In this document: positions 1 to 10,699 of the stretch, one piece after another | Layout: every line of letters starts with the position of its first letter | Numbering within the stretch: position 1 is the stretch's first letter | NCBI GenBank assembly: GCA_932521035.1 | Contig: OW051494.1 | Coordinates: 7,488,001-7,552,000 of the forward strand | Length of the DNA stretch: 64,000 nt | Source: Oscheius dolichura | Lineage: Eukaryota; Nematoda; Chromadorea; Rhabditida; Rhabditidae | Direction: 5' to 3' | Translations under genes and position numbers: made by a program | Notes under the pieces: model-generated | What the model was told of the DNA's origin: nothing | What the model saw: only the letters and a program-made list of their open reading frames with translations | Databases searched by the model: none

Positions 1-21
1 CGACAATAGCCCATTGACCAT

Positions 22-94
22 GCTTCCGTGGCTCAGTCGGCAGAGCGTCAGTCTCATAATCTGAAGATCGTGAGTTCGAGCCTCACCGGGAGCA
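22..94 (+). tRNA. tRNA-Met (CAU), elongator type
   Basis: A complete cloverleaf can be read. The 7-bp acceptor stem (GCTTCCG with CGGGAGC, one G-T pair) closes on discriminator A94. The D arm is GCTC/GAGC, the anticodon loop is CTCATAA with anticodon CAT, and the T arm carries GTTCGAG. The anticodon-arm sequence matches eukaryotic elongator tRNA-Met rather than the initiator. A run of T from 99 is a normal RNA polymerase III stop. There is no intron. Confidence 0.96.
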
Positions 95-446
95 GTTCTT
101 TTTGTTTTTTTATATTAGTATTTCACAGCTGCTGTCAACCTTTTCCTGGCCTTTACCCCCTCCCCCAAGCGTTCATCTGCTAAATAAATCACTCGGCTAT
201 AATTGGAGCCACCCTTTTTGCATAGGAATCCCCTGAGAGCCAGTGTTTGAGAACCTCATGTGTTAATAGTTTATTCCCCCTGCTCTTCGGCTCTGAGGAA
301 AGATTGCAGACTAGAGAGCCAGTCTCCCCTCTACAAAAACCCGAAAGTCTAACCTATCCTCCCCCACACTGTGGGGTGAGGGGCCTGCGTAGTTCGCCCG
401 TATCTTGGCTGATTCCTGTTCCCTCTCCTGTTTGTTTGATCCTCCG

Positions 447-453
447 TTATCAG
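447..453 (+). promoter_or_regulatory. GATA-factor site upstream of lectin gene 1
   Basis: TTATCAG (reverse complement CTGATAA) lies 63 bp before the ATG at 516. The same core, in the same orientation relative to the gene, precedes the other four lectin paralogs at 31-47 bp. In Caenorhabditis, TGATAA-type sites bind ELT-2-class GATA factors that drive intestinal genes; use here is inferred. Confidence 0.5.
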
Positions 454-515
454 AGGGAGATCGTTAATGTTTCCGGTAATAATCGGTTCAGTTCTCTCCG
501 CATCTTGGACAGAAG

Positions 516-3268
516 ATGCTGCTGCTCCTGCTCTTGGGGACACTTCTAGGTAATCATTTCCAACTATTTCATCCAATATCTCTTTAGGTGTACAAGCATT
601 AGATTGTCCGTCCAACTACACAGACGACGGTAATGGGAACTGCATCTCGGCTCCGATGAAAGGCACCCGCCTAGCTGCCTACAATTACTGTTCCGAGGAG
701 GGTGCCTCGCTTTTCGAGGTTCCAAACGGATTTGTAGGAATACTACAATGTATAGTATAAAGTGATCACTTCAGACAAACAACGAAATTCAAGATTACGG
801 TAGCGGAGTGGAGAAGGTCTGGCTCGGATTGACTTGCACCTCCAGTGACGCGGCCAGCTGCCAGTGGGACTCGGGGAAGAGCCTCCTCCCTGGCTATTCC
901 AATTTTCAAGGTGAGAATCACTTTTCCACACCAACCAATTATTAGGCCAACCGAATTCGAATATTGGAGCGTGTGTGGCGTTGATCGTCTCCACTAGCAT
1001 ATGGGAAAGTGTGGATTGCTCCCAGACGGTGGCCACTTACGGTTGTGTGAGTACTCCCGGAGTCACAGGTAGGAGTTGGCCTCCAATACAAAGAAGAGCC
1101 CATCAGTTCCTCAATGTGCCCCCGGCTCGAATTACTTCCGGGGATATTGCTATTGGGGAATAGTGGCCGACAGTTTCGACAGCGCGTCTGCCACCTGCGG
1201 TGACCAGTGCGGGGCACTCGCCTCCATCCATTCTGCCGGGGTAGGCTTTTCCTCTTCCGATAATTTGGGTGAATTTAGGAGAACAGCTTTGTCCGAGACA
1301 TTGGCTTGGCCGTCAGCAGCGACGCTCTCTATCTCTACACGGGGCTCACCTATTCCGGCGGGAGGTACAGTTGGGACGACGCCACAGCCTATGACTACAA
1401 CCACTTCGGTAGCTACTTCTCCTCCTTCAAATAGTAGAAAATTACAGCTTATCAGGACCTGAACGGAGGAACATGTGTCTCCATGAGCCGGAACGGCATC
1501 GTGAGCCAAGGCTCGTGGATCAACTCCAAGTGTATTGGCAGTCCCCAGGTGGCAGTGTGTCAGAAAAACCTGACCAATCCCTGCGACTCGCCGGCCACAG
1601 AGGCTCCTCCCCTGACTCCTTTCCAATGTAACGAAGCATTCTTTTACAGTGGATTCGGACAGGCAAGGAGGGAATAGGGAAGAGATGAGACGGGATTCAG
1701 GTGTACTCGCCGGGCTATCCCTATGGCAGCCAGCCCAACCATTGCGATTACCTGATCACCGAGGAGGAAGGCCGGCAGCCGACGATCTCCTTCCAGGAAC
1801 TGGCTCTTGACTCTTCCACCTCCATCAGCCTCTTCTCCTCCCTCTTCGACAGGATACCTTTCGTCGTGTAGGAACTATTGCAATCCTCCATGGTGTCTGT
1901 CCTTTAGATTGACGAACGTTGTCTCATCGGATGGCCAGACGACGTACACCTCGCCCACAAACGTGATCAGAATCAGCTACAACACTTCGGGAAGCGATAA
2001 TTATAAGAACTACTGGGTAGCTAGTTATTTCGTCCAAGGAGAGGGGACAACAGCTGATAGCCGCGGGCCATCCACAACAAGGCAGTCGACAGCGACACCG
2101 ACTACGACTACGACGAAGGAAACTACTACGACCAGCGTCCCGACGACAACGATGACTTGCACTGATAACCAGGACTTTTATGGAAAAGGAAGTGTAAGTT
2201 TAATGGTAAAAAGACTGCAGTCATCCTCTTCTCGAGGGTATCAGCGTGGTCCAAGGCTACGGGTCAGGAGTAATTTGGACCTAACCTGTTCCCAAATCAG
2301 AGCCGTTTCCAAAGATATCCTCCTCTTTTCCAGCACTTTGTCTACCCGTACACCTGTGGCTCCGTGTCCTTCCACAGCGTGGCCATCGGCAATTCCTATG
2401 ACCGCCGCTGTGTCCGCTTTGAAAATTATCTGGGTGCCCAGAAATTTGACCTCTACCGTACTGATTCTGTCTACTTCGCTAGGTAATCATTTCTCTGGAA
2501 CCGTAAAACGCTACTTTTTAGACTGCAGTATATCGGACGATACGGAGACATCACCGACATCAGTAGGCTCACATTCTGCCCGGGCATTTGGAATCTCGTG
2601 AAGGTGGACTACTACAGTACGAATTCCATTACTCAAGCCTTCTACGGAGGTAGGGCGATGTGGATAATAGGCTAATTGTTTATTTTCTAGTCACTCCTTC
2701 TTATTCGAACACACTGCTAGCTGCCGCCATCCAAGTGGACGCCGTGGCCACAACGGAGAAGAACCAACCTCCCACCGAGAGGCCGGAGGGAACGTATCCT
2801 TATCCCGACTGCTCTTTTGAGTATTATACGGAAGGAAATGTATCTTTCCATTAAACTAGAAAGAGGATGGAATTCAGATAACCAGTCCCGGATACCCTGG
2901 AAACTACTACGACAGTATGAACTGTACCTATAAACTGAGAGGAGCAAGGAACAGCTAGTAAGGGAATGCCTCTAGTAGAAACTCGATTCAGCGTCGTCCT
3001 CCGATTTGACGACTTCGATTTGGAAAGCAACTACGACCGGGTGACAATCTACGACGGGGAGGTGGAGGACGGGGTGGTGCTTGGATTCTGGTCAGGAGGG
3101 GATGATATTACAGTAATCCAGTTCAGGTTGACGGGCACTGCTGATCCCGCGATGGTCGACGGATACTATGCCTTCAGTGGCCAGCTGACCTTCGTCTTCA
3201 CCACTGACAACACCGTCGTCCGGAAGGGATTCAGTGCCACGTTTACCAGTTTCCCGTTAGCTGGATAA
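516..3268 (+). CDS. Secreted C-type lectin with two CTLD and three CUB domains (gene 1)
   Basis: About a dozen exons separated by introns of about 30-45 nt. The first exon is a signal peptide (MLLLLLLGTLLG). CTLD1 (about 550-1070) shows DDGNGNC, WLGLTC, CQWDSG and GACVAL, and ends CVSTPGV. CTLD2 (about 1110-1570) starts CAPGSNYFRGYCYW and includes YSWDDA and the closing VAVCQ. CUB1 (about 1690-2040) starts YSPGYP. A Thr-rich, probably O-glycosylated linker follows (about 2045-2160), then a divergent CUB2 (about 2210-2690) and CUB3 (about 2880-3265, starting ITSPGYPGNYYD). One intron (about 1663-1701) uses a GC donor (CAG/gcaagg). The exon joins near 2270 and 2950 are least certain. CTLD plus CUB proteins of nematodes are secreted, often infection-responsive, and presumed to bind carbohydrate; I did not find a clear EPN/QPD calcium motif. 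It is a paralog of the four lectins at 43.9-62.6 kb, on the opposite strand and with one extra CUB. Confidence 0.85.
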
Positions 3269-3894
3269 TGCACCAAAATACATGTTTACTCTATAAAAAT
3301 GATATGGTTGAAATGAGTCACTGGAGGATATGGCCACCTGGCCTTCTCCTCAAACGACAAGGATACTTTTGCATCTTCTCCAACGAAAAGACTTTCATTT
3401 CTTCAACCCCCACGCTTGTCGCTTTTACAAGTAACCCCTTCAAAGGAGCCATCCCCCGCGCCTCTGGCGCTTGCTGCACCAGGCCTCCTCCTCCCCTGAC
3501 TACAAGGATACTTGTACATCTTCTCCACCGTTTACATATTTCTTCAACTCCAAAGCAATCTTCTTGTTGTCTTTCTTCCTGCGGTTCGCTTCTCCCTCAG
3601 CCCCCCTACTGCCTGCCCTGCTTCTCTTCCTCCACTATACCGTCTGTCCTCTGCTCCTCTTCCAGGTCTCTACAGTCTGTCATTATCCGGCTTCTGCTCC
3701 TCTCCCGGTCAACAAGTGCCTGTCTCAACCCGTCTGCTTCTCCCTCATTAGCATACCGATCTTCGGGTCGGCCATTCTGTTTCTCCTTCTTTAACATGGA
3801 GGTAGAGAATAAAACGCATTTAGGGACACTGATAAATGAAAGTCACAAAAAAGAATAAGAACAGTCAATTCTAGTGAGCCACTTTTTATTCTTA
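3269..3894. other. Pyrimidine-rich intergenic spacer
   Basis: Between the stop of lectin gene 1 and the stop of the convergent kinase gene. The + strand is strongly C/T-biased from 3340 to 3790. Open frames on either strand follow this bias and lack domains or splice structure. I see no gene here. Confidence 0.6.
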
Positions 3895-6110
3895 TCATTT
3901 GCGTCTAACTTTCTTGGAGACGGACTTGGCCCCCTTGGCTCCCTCCTTGGAGGTAGTCTTGCCGGTCCTCGTGTCCTTCTCGCTGCCCTTCGGCTTCCTC
4001 GTGTCCTTCTCGCTACCCTTCGGCTTCCTCGTGTCCTTCTCGCTACCCTTCGGCTTCCTCGTCTTCTTCACGCTCACGGCCTTCTGGGTCTTGGTCTTCT
4101 GTTCGACGGCCTTCCTCACCACGGCCCTCTCCTCCACGGACGTGCGGGCCAACTGCACCGGCGGGTTCATGTTGGTGAACTTCTCCAGGATCCGGGCCAA
4201 GTCCGTCATCGTGGCCCGCTCGGCGGTGTCGAACAGCCAACAGGCCGTGATACACTCCACCGCGTGTGGGGGAAAATCCGTCGGAATCTCCTGCGGCATG
4301 ACGCCGGCTTTGAAGGACCGCTTCAGGTCGGGCGTCTTCACGGTGGCCAGCGGCATCCTGCCCATCGAGTAGAGCTCGTACACTGAAATGGCCACAGTCT
4401 AGTGGAAGAGACAGATCAACTGACACATACAGCCGAAGCTCCAGACGTCGGTGGCATTGCTAAAGCGCTGGTTGAGCAAAGCCTCCGGGGCCATCCACTT
4501 GACGGGCAGGGCAGCGTTGCCCCTCATGTGGTAGCTCTCGCCAATCTTGCTCATACCAAAGTCCGAAATCTTCAGCGTCAGCCAGTCATTCTCGCCGCGG
4601 TGGAGGAGGCAGTTGCGGGCCGAGATGTCCCGGTGGATGACGTGCTTCGTGTGGAGGTACTCCACGCCCCAGCTGGCCTGGACTGCCAGGGTCGCCTGCA
4701 GCTCCGGGGCCAACTTCTCCTGGCGGCTGTCGAGCTCTGACAAAAAGGCCTTCAGCGAGTTGGAATTGACCTGGAAGGGATATTAGTAGAGGAAGAGAAG
4801 GAAGAGTACCAGCTCGATGATCATCATAATGGGTGGCTTCTCCACGACGACGCCGTACAACTTGATCACGTGCGGATGGTCAATGTGCCTCATGGCCGCG
4901 GCCTCCTTCAGCGTGTCTGCCACCAGCTGGATGTCGTTGGCACCCGGGGTGGGAGTCGTCGGCTTGCTCGACGTCTTCGTCGAATCGCCATCCCTCGTCT
5001 TGTCGCCGATTTCAGCAGACGGACGGACGGATCTGTTCGATCGACACTTGGACTTGGTGCTGCGGATCTCGCTCTTGGCCCCCTTCATGCTGACTTCGGG
5101 TTTCTTCTTGACCTCGGCAATCTTGATGGCCACGGAGATGTCGGCCCCATTGCGGCGGAGGAAGCCACGGCGGACACTGCCAAAGTTACCGGCTCCCAGA
5201 AGATTTTCTGGGCCTGAAATTGATAGAATTTATAGACGAGGCTTCCAGCGCTATGTGGCAGGTGCCGATATGCCGAGTACAGTAGCCACAGGGGGACGAC
5301 GCAGGCAGAGACGCGGGCCGACCAGGATAAAATAGAATACAACCGGTGCCACCCTGTCAAAACTGTGTAAATGCTCAATAAGCCGGCTCAATGAGATTAC
5401 CCCGTTTTTTGCCAACTTCAGGTCGACCCGGCCCGTTATGAACGTGACTTGGCATCCTAGGGCGGCGCGGGCGTCTCTAACATTTGCGCGGTTACTGTAG
5501 CGAGTTATAAAGGGCGCGAAGGATAAATAAGTGACAAAACGAACCGTCAAGAACGGTGACATCGGCCGGCTTGACCTCCCATCTGGCCTTCTTGACACAT
5601 TTCGTCATCCGGGTCTTTTCGACGGTAGCGGCCGGCGCGGGCATGACTCGGCTCATCCCCGACTTGAGACAGTCGGTCGCGTCGACGGTCGGCAGCTCGG
5701 CATTCTTATCCGGATTGGAATAGTAGTCGATGAGCAGCTCGATGCTGTCGAAGAAGAACTGCTGGTCGAAGACGCCGAGCAGGTGCCACTTCTTGTCCAG
5801 GGCCTCGGTCACGATGTCCCATTCGGCCACCGACGTCTTCTCCGGCGTCGTCTGCACCAACACGCTCAGCACGTACTTGCTCGTCTTCTGGACAGGGGCG
5901 CCGGGGACCGTCGGCTCGGGCGCTGGTGCTTCTTTGACCAGCTCACACCGCAGCAGGAATTCGCCCGGAGTCTTCAGAATTTGTTCAGCATCTTCTCTGT
6001 AAATGCAACTAATTTACGAGACAGCCAGGGTACGCGTACTTGCGAATAAAACCGTGGTAGTAGTCCTGCTCCTCGAGGCCGCGGAGCGCGTCCATCCGGC
6101 CTTCCGCCAT
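3895..6110 (-). CDS. SH2-domain non-receptor tyrosine kinase, Fer/SPE-8-like nematode family
   Basis: The start MAEGRMDALRGLEEQDYYHG at 6110 leads directly into an SH2 domain (about 6080-5640) with FLLRCE as the phosphotyrosine-binding FLVR motif. The linker RWEVKPADVTVLDG joins the kinase domain across a phase-1 intron of about 330 nt (to about 5216). The kinase has a glycine loop (LLGAGNFGSV), lysine in VAIK, catalytic HRDISARNC, DFGMSK and MAPEALL, so it looks active. Unusually, about 55 residues rich in K, S, T and R are inserted between VAIK and helix C (KEAAAMRHIDHPH). The C-terminal tail is very basic and contains a decapeptide repeat. In C. elegans this greatly expanded family includes SPE-8 and many sperm-enriched members; a sperm role here is only an inference. 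Two short introns lie near 4760 and 4400. Confidence 0.88.
3966..4065 (-). repeat. 30-bp in-frame tandem repeat in kinase tail
   Basis: Just over three units of 30 bp, the last diverging. On the gene strand each unit encodes RKPKGSEKDT. Units differ by single bases, so the expansion is recent and keeps the frame. It lengthens the basic C-terminal tail of the kinase. Confidence 0.9.
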
Positions 6111-6239
6111 TCCGAGAAATGATGGTCTCCAGGCAGCTTAGTCGACACGATAATTTGTTCCGGAGCGTTTTGGGTAAAGATTAACTGCTGGGGGATTATT
6201 CTAAAGAGAAAACCCTTATCCTTTTGGAAGTGCTCCCTG

Positions 6240-6540
6240 TTGCTGTCGTCCTCCATGACCGTTGTCTTCCTTGGGGAATGGGGCATCCTTCTATGACGAG
6301 GCCGGAGAGAAGGACTTCGGTTTGGAGGGTAACTACAGGCAGGTGGAGGACCGCTCGGATTCTGGTCAGGAGGGAGAAGACTACAGCAGTCCGAATCAGT
6401 TCAGATTGCACTACTGACCCCGCCATGACCATCTGATATTATACACCTTCAGTGGCCGGCTGGCCCTTGTCTTCACCATGGGCAACACCGTCGTTCAGAA
6501 GGGATTCAGTGCCTATTTTACTTTTTTTCCTGGATAATAA
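6240..6540 (+). pseudogene. Degenerate copy of the last CUB exon of lectin gene 1
   Basis: From about 6310 to the stop near 6540 the DNA aligns with 3015-3268. Shared blocks include GATTCTGGTCAGGAGGG, CACCTTCAGTGGCCGGCTGG versus CCTTCAGTGGCCAGCTG, AACACCGTCGT and AAGGGATTCAGTGCC. A segment is missing or rearranged at the 5' end, and a stop codon (CTACTGACC) breaks the frame. The end, CCTGGATAATAAAAG, still resembles the parent's stop. It lies directly upstream of the kinase start, so it is a duplicated, dead 3' fragment. Confidence 0.82.
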
Positions 6541-6773
6541 AAGTTTGGTTCAATTTAACACCGGGGTCGGGCATGCCCACCTGGTGGCCTCGTCCTGTCC
6601 TTCCCTCCCTGCAGGGCGCCAACGTCTGCGTTTACCTGTGGGTGCACCTCTCTCTCTATTGCGCAACTTCTCAAGAGGTCCAGAACCACCAGACGTACCG
6701 GCGAGACGGGCGGGCCACTGGTCTTGTGCTCCACCATGCTCCTCCCCCTCGGTCTTCCTCCCTGGTAGCATTG

Positions 6774-7631
6774 ATGGGACAGGTTGATTCTTCTGATCTC
6801 CTCATTTATACCCGGCCTGAGGTCGGCTCCGCTATTTTCCTTTGTTTATTGAATATGTTCAGACCGAAGTAATTGTTTCTTCCCTCCACACGGCTAAAGA
6901 TGGCCTAGCCTTGTGGAATTTTTACCAGAAGAAGCCGTATCTCTTCACTGATCCGAGTTATGCTTCGGAATGCCTTCTCTTCGGTATTTTGGCTCATTTA
7001 TCTGAAATTATACCCTGTTTAGGCTATGTCTTTGCTCTTTTTTCTACCAAACATTATGAAATGATGTTTAAAATTATCACGGAGTCGAATTTTGATAAGA
7101 GACACTTCAAAGATCTACATGAATATTGGTTTGAAGGACATTATCATCAGGTAGGACGAGAAAGGAAGACATATTCCTATTTTTCAGTATATGGAGAAGA
7201 CTAAGAAGCCCTACCTCACATCAATTATGAAATTCCGGGTAAGGGCGAAAAATCCGGTTCCTTCGAGCATTTTTGACGAGGCAATGAAGTGGGGAACGAG
7301 ACAGTCTGTTCAGAAGGCATGAAACCAGCTAAAAATAAAGGGGGATATCATGTTTAGGAGCTGTTGAAGGCCTACGAAGGAACTAGTTTCTATTTTGGAG
7401 TCGAAGAGTTGGCTAAAAAGACTGGACACACTAAGAAACAGGTCATTTTATCCCCCGCTTGCCCCATTTTTTTCATTGCAGGTCAGTAATTGGTTCAAGA
7501 ATCGACGTAGCCGCGACAGAAGAAAGGAACAAGACGAGTTCCTTCAGAATTACTACAACATGGATGCGTGCACGTCTCGCTTAGTCGAAGACACCAGCCT
7601 ATATCCACCGAATATTTATCACTCTGGCTAG
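6774..7631 (+). CDS. Divergent SIX-family homeobox transcription factor
   Basis: The SIX domain is in exon 6863-7150 (SNFDKRHFKDLHEYWFEGHY aligns with the HPKLQQLWLKAHY region of SIX proteins) and continues at 7188 with KFRVRAKNPVPSSIFDE. The homeodomain lies in exons 7358-7441 and 7482-7631; helix 3 is QVSNWFKNRRSRDR, the SIX signature with lysine at position 50. The protein ends soon after. The first exon is a guess: ATGGGACAG at 6774 joins in frame to the acceptor before 6863. The donor of exon 3 (near 7307) is also uncertain, and the homeodomain N-arm is unusually divergent and about four residues short. SIX proteins act in head, muscle and neuron development. A poly(A) signal AATAAA is at 7662-7667. 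Confidence 0.8.
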
Positions 7632-7794
7632 AATATGTTATTTTTTTTCATTTGGTGTTGAAATAAAACTCAATTTTCTTTGTAACCTATTTTTGCCCGA
7701 ATTTCCCATTTCAAGAAATTTTTTACTGGGAGATGAGAGTAGATCCATTCGATGGCGTCTCTCGCCGTCTACAAGGAGAATTTCTTTCATCAGT

Positions 7795-7934
7795 TTGGGA
7801 GCGTTACAGTGAGGAATCGACAACATTTTACCAGAATTAAGCCCTTCTATAAGCCTCGACAAAAGTAGACCACTCATAGAAAAAGGCTTAATTCTGGTAA
7901 AACGCTGTCGATTCCTCACTGTGACGTTCCAAAC
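7795..7934. repeat. Imperfect inverted repeat (foldback), arms about 57 bp
   Basis: The left arm (7795-7851) and right arm (7877-7934) are reverse complements with several mismatches. Shared core is TGAGGAATCGACA then TTTTACCAGAATTAAG. The loop is about 25 nt. It lies downstream of the SIX gene and could be a small foldback transposon or a hairpin RNA. Confidence 0.8.
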
Positions 7935-8899
7935 CGGTAGAAACCAGCTCAGCTATCTGACGGCCAGAGGCGCTATCGAATGAACCTATTTTTCAAGAAA
8001 AAAATTTTCCAACTTGAACGAAAAACACCAAAGGGGGGACCAAGGCAAAAAATGTTCATTTTTGAACACATGGGAATGAATGGGTTAATGCTGCTTCTGG
8101 TTAGGTCATTGTTCTCCATTATATTCTCCGAGGTCCATTGTAAACAGATAAATTGGGGAGATAAAGGATATCGTGTTTCCAAAGACATCTGGATAATAAA
8201 CAGGGTAATACGGAGGTCAATCACGGCTGCGGTGACATGGGCCGACAGCAATAACCGGCAGCTGACTCTACTTCTTTCTAAAGATGCCCTCAATTTGTAT
8301 CACCCTTCATACGGTTTTAAGTCCACTTTGTGCTGTTTAAAATATTTTTTTTCGTAAAGGGAAACTTACAAAATATAAAACTGTTCCAGTTGAAGAAAAT
8401 ATTTGAAATAGTTGGCAAGGACTATGGCACAAGAAGTGGACTAGGGAAGGGAAGGTGGAAAGTAAAACGATGAAAGGGAGCTATAGCAGGGGAGGTAGGA
8501 GGTAAAACGGCTAAAAAAAGGTATAAAATTAAGGAAAAACCGGGTCGAGTAGGTGAGAATCTAGTGGGTGAGGATCGAGTTTGTGAGTTCGTTAGGATCG
8601 GGTTAATCTCACCGACATTCAGAGTATCCTAACTAATATTCTGTCTCATGTGAAGTCAACCTCGGGAGATGACATAGAAAAATTTAGCCGCGCAGGTGCC
8701 AGATCCGGCGATGTTTGTTCTTCACGCCTTTGTACTATTTCTCTTCTTGTAGGCGTTTCTTCCATTGATTTCGATTTGTATAGCGCAATACGTGCTTGAC
8801 CTTTAGGAGCAATCTTTTGCGGTCTGAAATATTTGCCATAAAGAAGAAATGAATATTTGTAAATGCTGTAGACATTACAGACAAAATTCTAAACAAAAC
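7935..8899. other. AT-rich intergenic spacer
   Basis: Between the foldback repeat and the CDC25 stop. An open frame at 7980-8357 (+) has no recognisable domain, no splice structure and the composition of the surroundings, so I do not call it. Near 8550-8610 the tract contains short repeats of the type GTGAGGATCGAG and GTTAGGATCGGG. Confidence 0.5.
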
Positions 8900-10111
8900 C
8901 TACATTACTCTTTTAACTGTAGGACGAAAATTTTTACGATGGAAGGTGAACCTGCGCAGTTCTCCTGTAAAGCGATCATCATCCATTGGAACATAATCGC
9001 ATGGTGTGCATAACATCTGAAATATATTGAATAACTAGTTGGACTTTTGTTAGGCACCTCGTCTAGTTCCTTTTCTTTTGCCCAATTATAGAAACCTCTG
9101 TAGCCTCCGTCAACAACGTAGATTTCGTTGAAAGTGACGTTTGGATAACGATGAACATTTCGGCATCGATCGTTGCTACGCAAGATAGTAGCCCTAAAGG
9201 CGATGATATACCATACAAAATAATAATAACGACTTACATAGTTGGTCCTCGCTTTTGTGAATATTCACAATAAAAAATGGGAATGCGGTTACTATTACAA
9301 TGTTCACCGAAGAAAAAACCATCGCATTCCTTTTGCTCATAAAGATTGACGGCATATTTGATATGTCCTCCATCATATTCATAAGGGTAACGGCAGTCGA
9401 CCAAAATAAATCGGGAAAGAAACTCTTCTTGTGTTAAGCTTTTCAATAGATTGCTCAATCCACTGGCTTCCAAGCGACGAAAAGCCATAGTGGTATCCTT
9501 TACATCAATAACAGGTAGAGTATACTTCTAAAAAGCAAACAAATATTATACAATAAAGAGAATGAAAACTCACCGTAACATCTTCGAGGAATGGTTGCTT
9601 CTCTTCTTTCTGTTTGATTTCAAGAACCGATGTTGAATTTACACGAGAAGCACTTCTCAATTGTAATGGGCGTGAAAATCTTCGCGAAGGCGGCGTATCC
9701 TGCAATATCATTTGAAAATGAATGATTTCTGCTGAATATCGATCACGCTTTTTGAAAGGGTGGAAGAAGGGTGAACAAATTTACGGTAATTGGTAATTAG
9801 TAATTTACATTTCAAGAATCAATTGTTCTTACTTCAAAAGCTATTTCTTATGTACAATCAATTGCCATAATGCAGCTAGCAGAACGAATAGAAAATGAGA
9901 GAACGTTGCACAGCAATAAAAGTGAAACGGAAACGAGCAGCAGAAGCGCTTCCACCGAAACTGACTTCATTTTAGCAAGAGAGTGAACAGCAATGAAAAC
10001 ATCAGCACTTACCACATTTTGGCGTATTTGTTTGTCTTCAGCGATGCCAGAATCTTCGAAGACTGCGGTGAAAGGTTTACGAGTAAGGTGAGGAGAAGGC
10101 GAGTTGCTCAT
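8900..10111 (-). CDS. CDC25 M-phase inducer phosphatase
   Basis: Five exons read from ATG 10111 (MSNSPSPHLTRKPF). The catalytic rhodanese-like domain starts with RFILVDCRYPYEYDGGHI. The active-site CX5R loop is CEYSQKR (canonical CEFSSER) followed by GPTM, then YPNVTFNEIYVVDGGYRGFY and the C-terminal LCTPCDYVPMDDD, which matches the CDC25 tail. Phases agree at every join, including PTM/ATI across the intron at about 9237-9194. CDC25 removes inhibitory phosphates from CDK1 to drive mitosis; nematodes have several paralogs. The N-terminal regulatory region is short. Upstream intergenic DNA is shared with the divergent acyltransferase gene starting at 10700. Confidence 0.9.
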
Positions 10112-10699
10112 TTTATGGGACACAGTCGTATAACTCAGTGACGACCTCCCAGTCGGCTAGACGCATTGTCCTGTTTCGCTTTCGGGCTAAAAGCGTCGTT
10201 TTCCGGACCAAACGCATAATAATTGGGCTAAAGTCATCGCTTTCGTGAATAAATACATCGCTTTTCTGAGGGAAAATACACATATGGTACAATGTTTAAC
10301 GAATATTAGCTGTTCGAATGGAATCAATAGGACTCCACAAGGGTAATTAGAAGCTGGAACTTCTCCTAGATACAAATTCTTCTCTACATGGCCTTTTTGA
10401 GTTTATATCTATCAAAACCAGCGGGCCTTCGGCAGCCTACGGCTGTCGTCTATCTGTCAAAGTTATCCGCTTTGACCTTTCCGCTCTTCCACCGAAGACC
10501 GCCTGCGGCGGCCCCCCGGGATTAAGAAATTAATAATCCCTTTACCGTCGGACACTTTCCCATCGGACAGACAGACAGACAAACACCATAGCTCTTTAAT
10601 AAGAGGGGATAAGCCTACCTTGAAATCAGGACATGTTGAGACGGTCCAAGGAGCGGAATGCCTAATCCAGCCGTCTATTCATTTTTCCTACAACTTTCC
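10112..10699. repeat. Intergenic region with a GC-rich imperfect palindromic block
   Basis: From 10418 to 10530 the DNA becomes GC-rich with short inverted motifs (GCCTTCGGCAGCCTACGGCT; CCGCCTGCGGCGG). A CAGACAGACAGACAAAC tetranucleotide tract lies near 10575-10590. It resembles a piece of a dispersed repeat. The rest is the likely shared promoter region of the divergent CDC25 and acyltransferase genes. Confidence 0.45.

Noticed and set aside
7980..8357. 125-codon + strand open frame downstream of the SIX gene
   Set aside because: AT-rich composition equal to its surroundings, no domain, no splice or start context, and hydrophobic runs caused by T-rich DNA.
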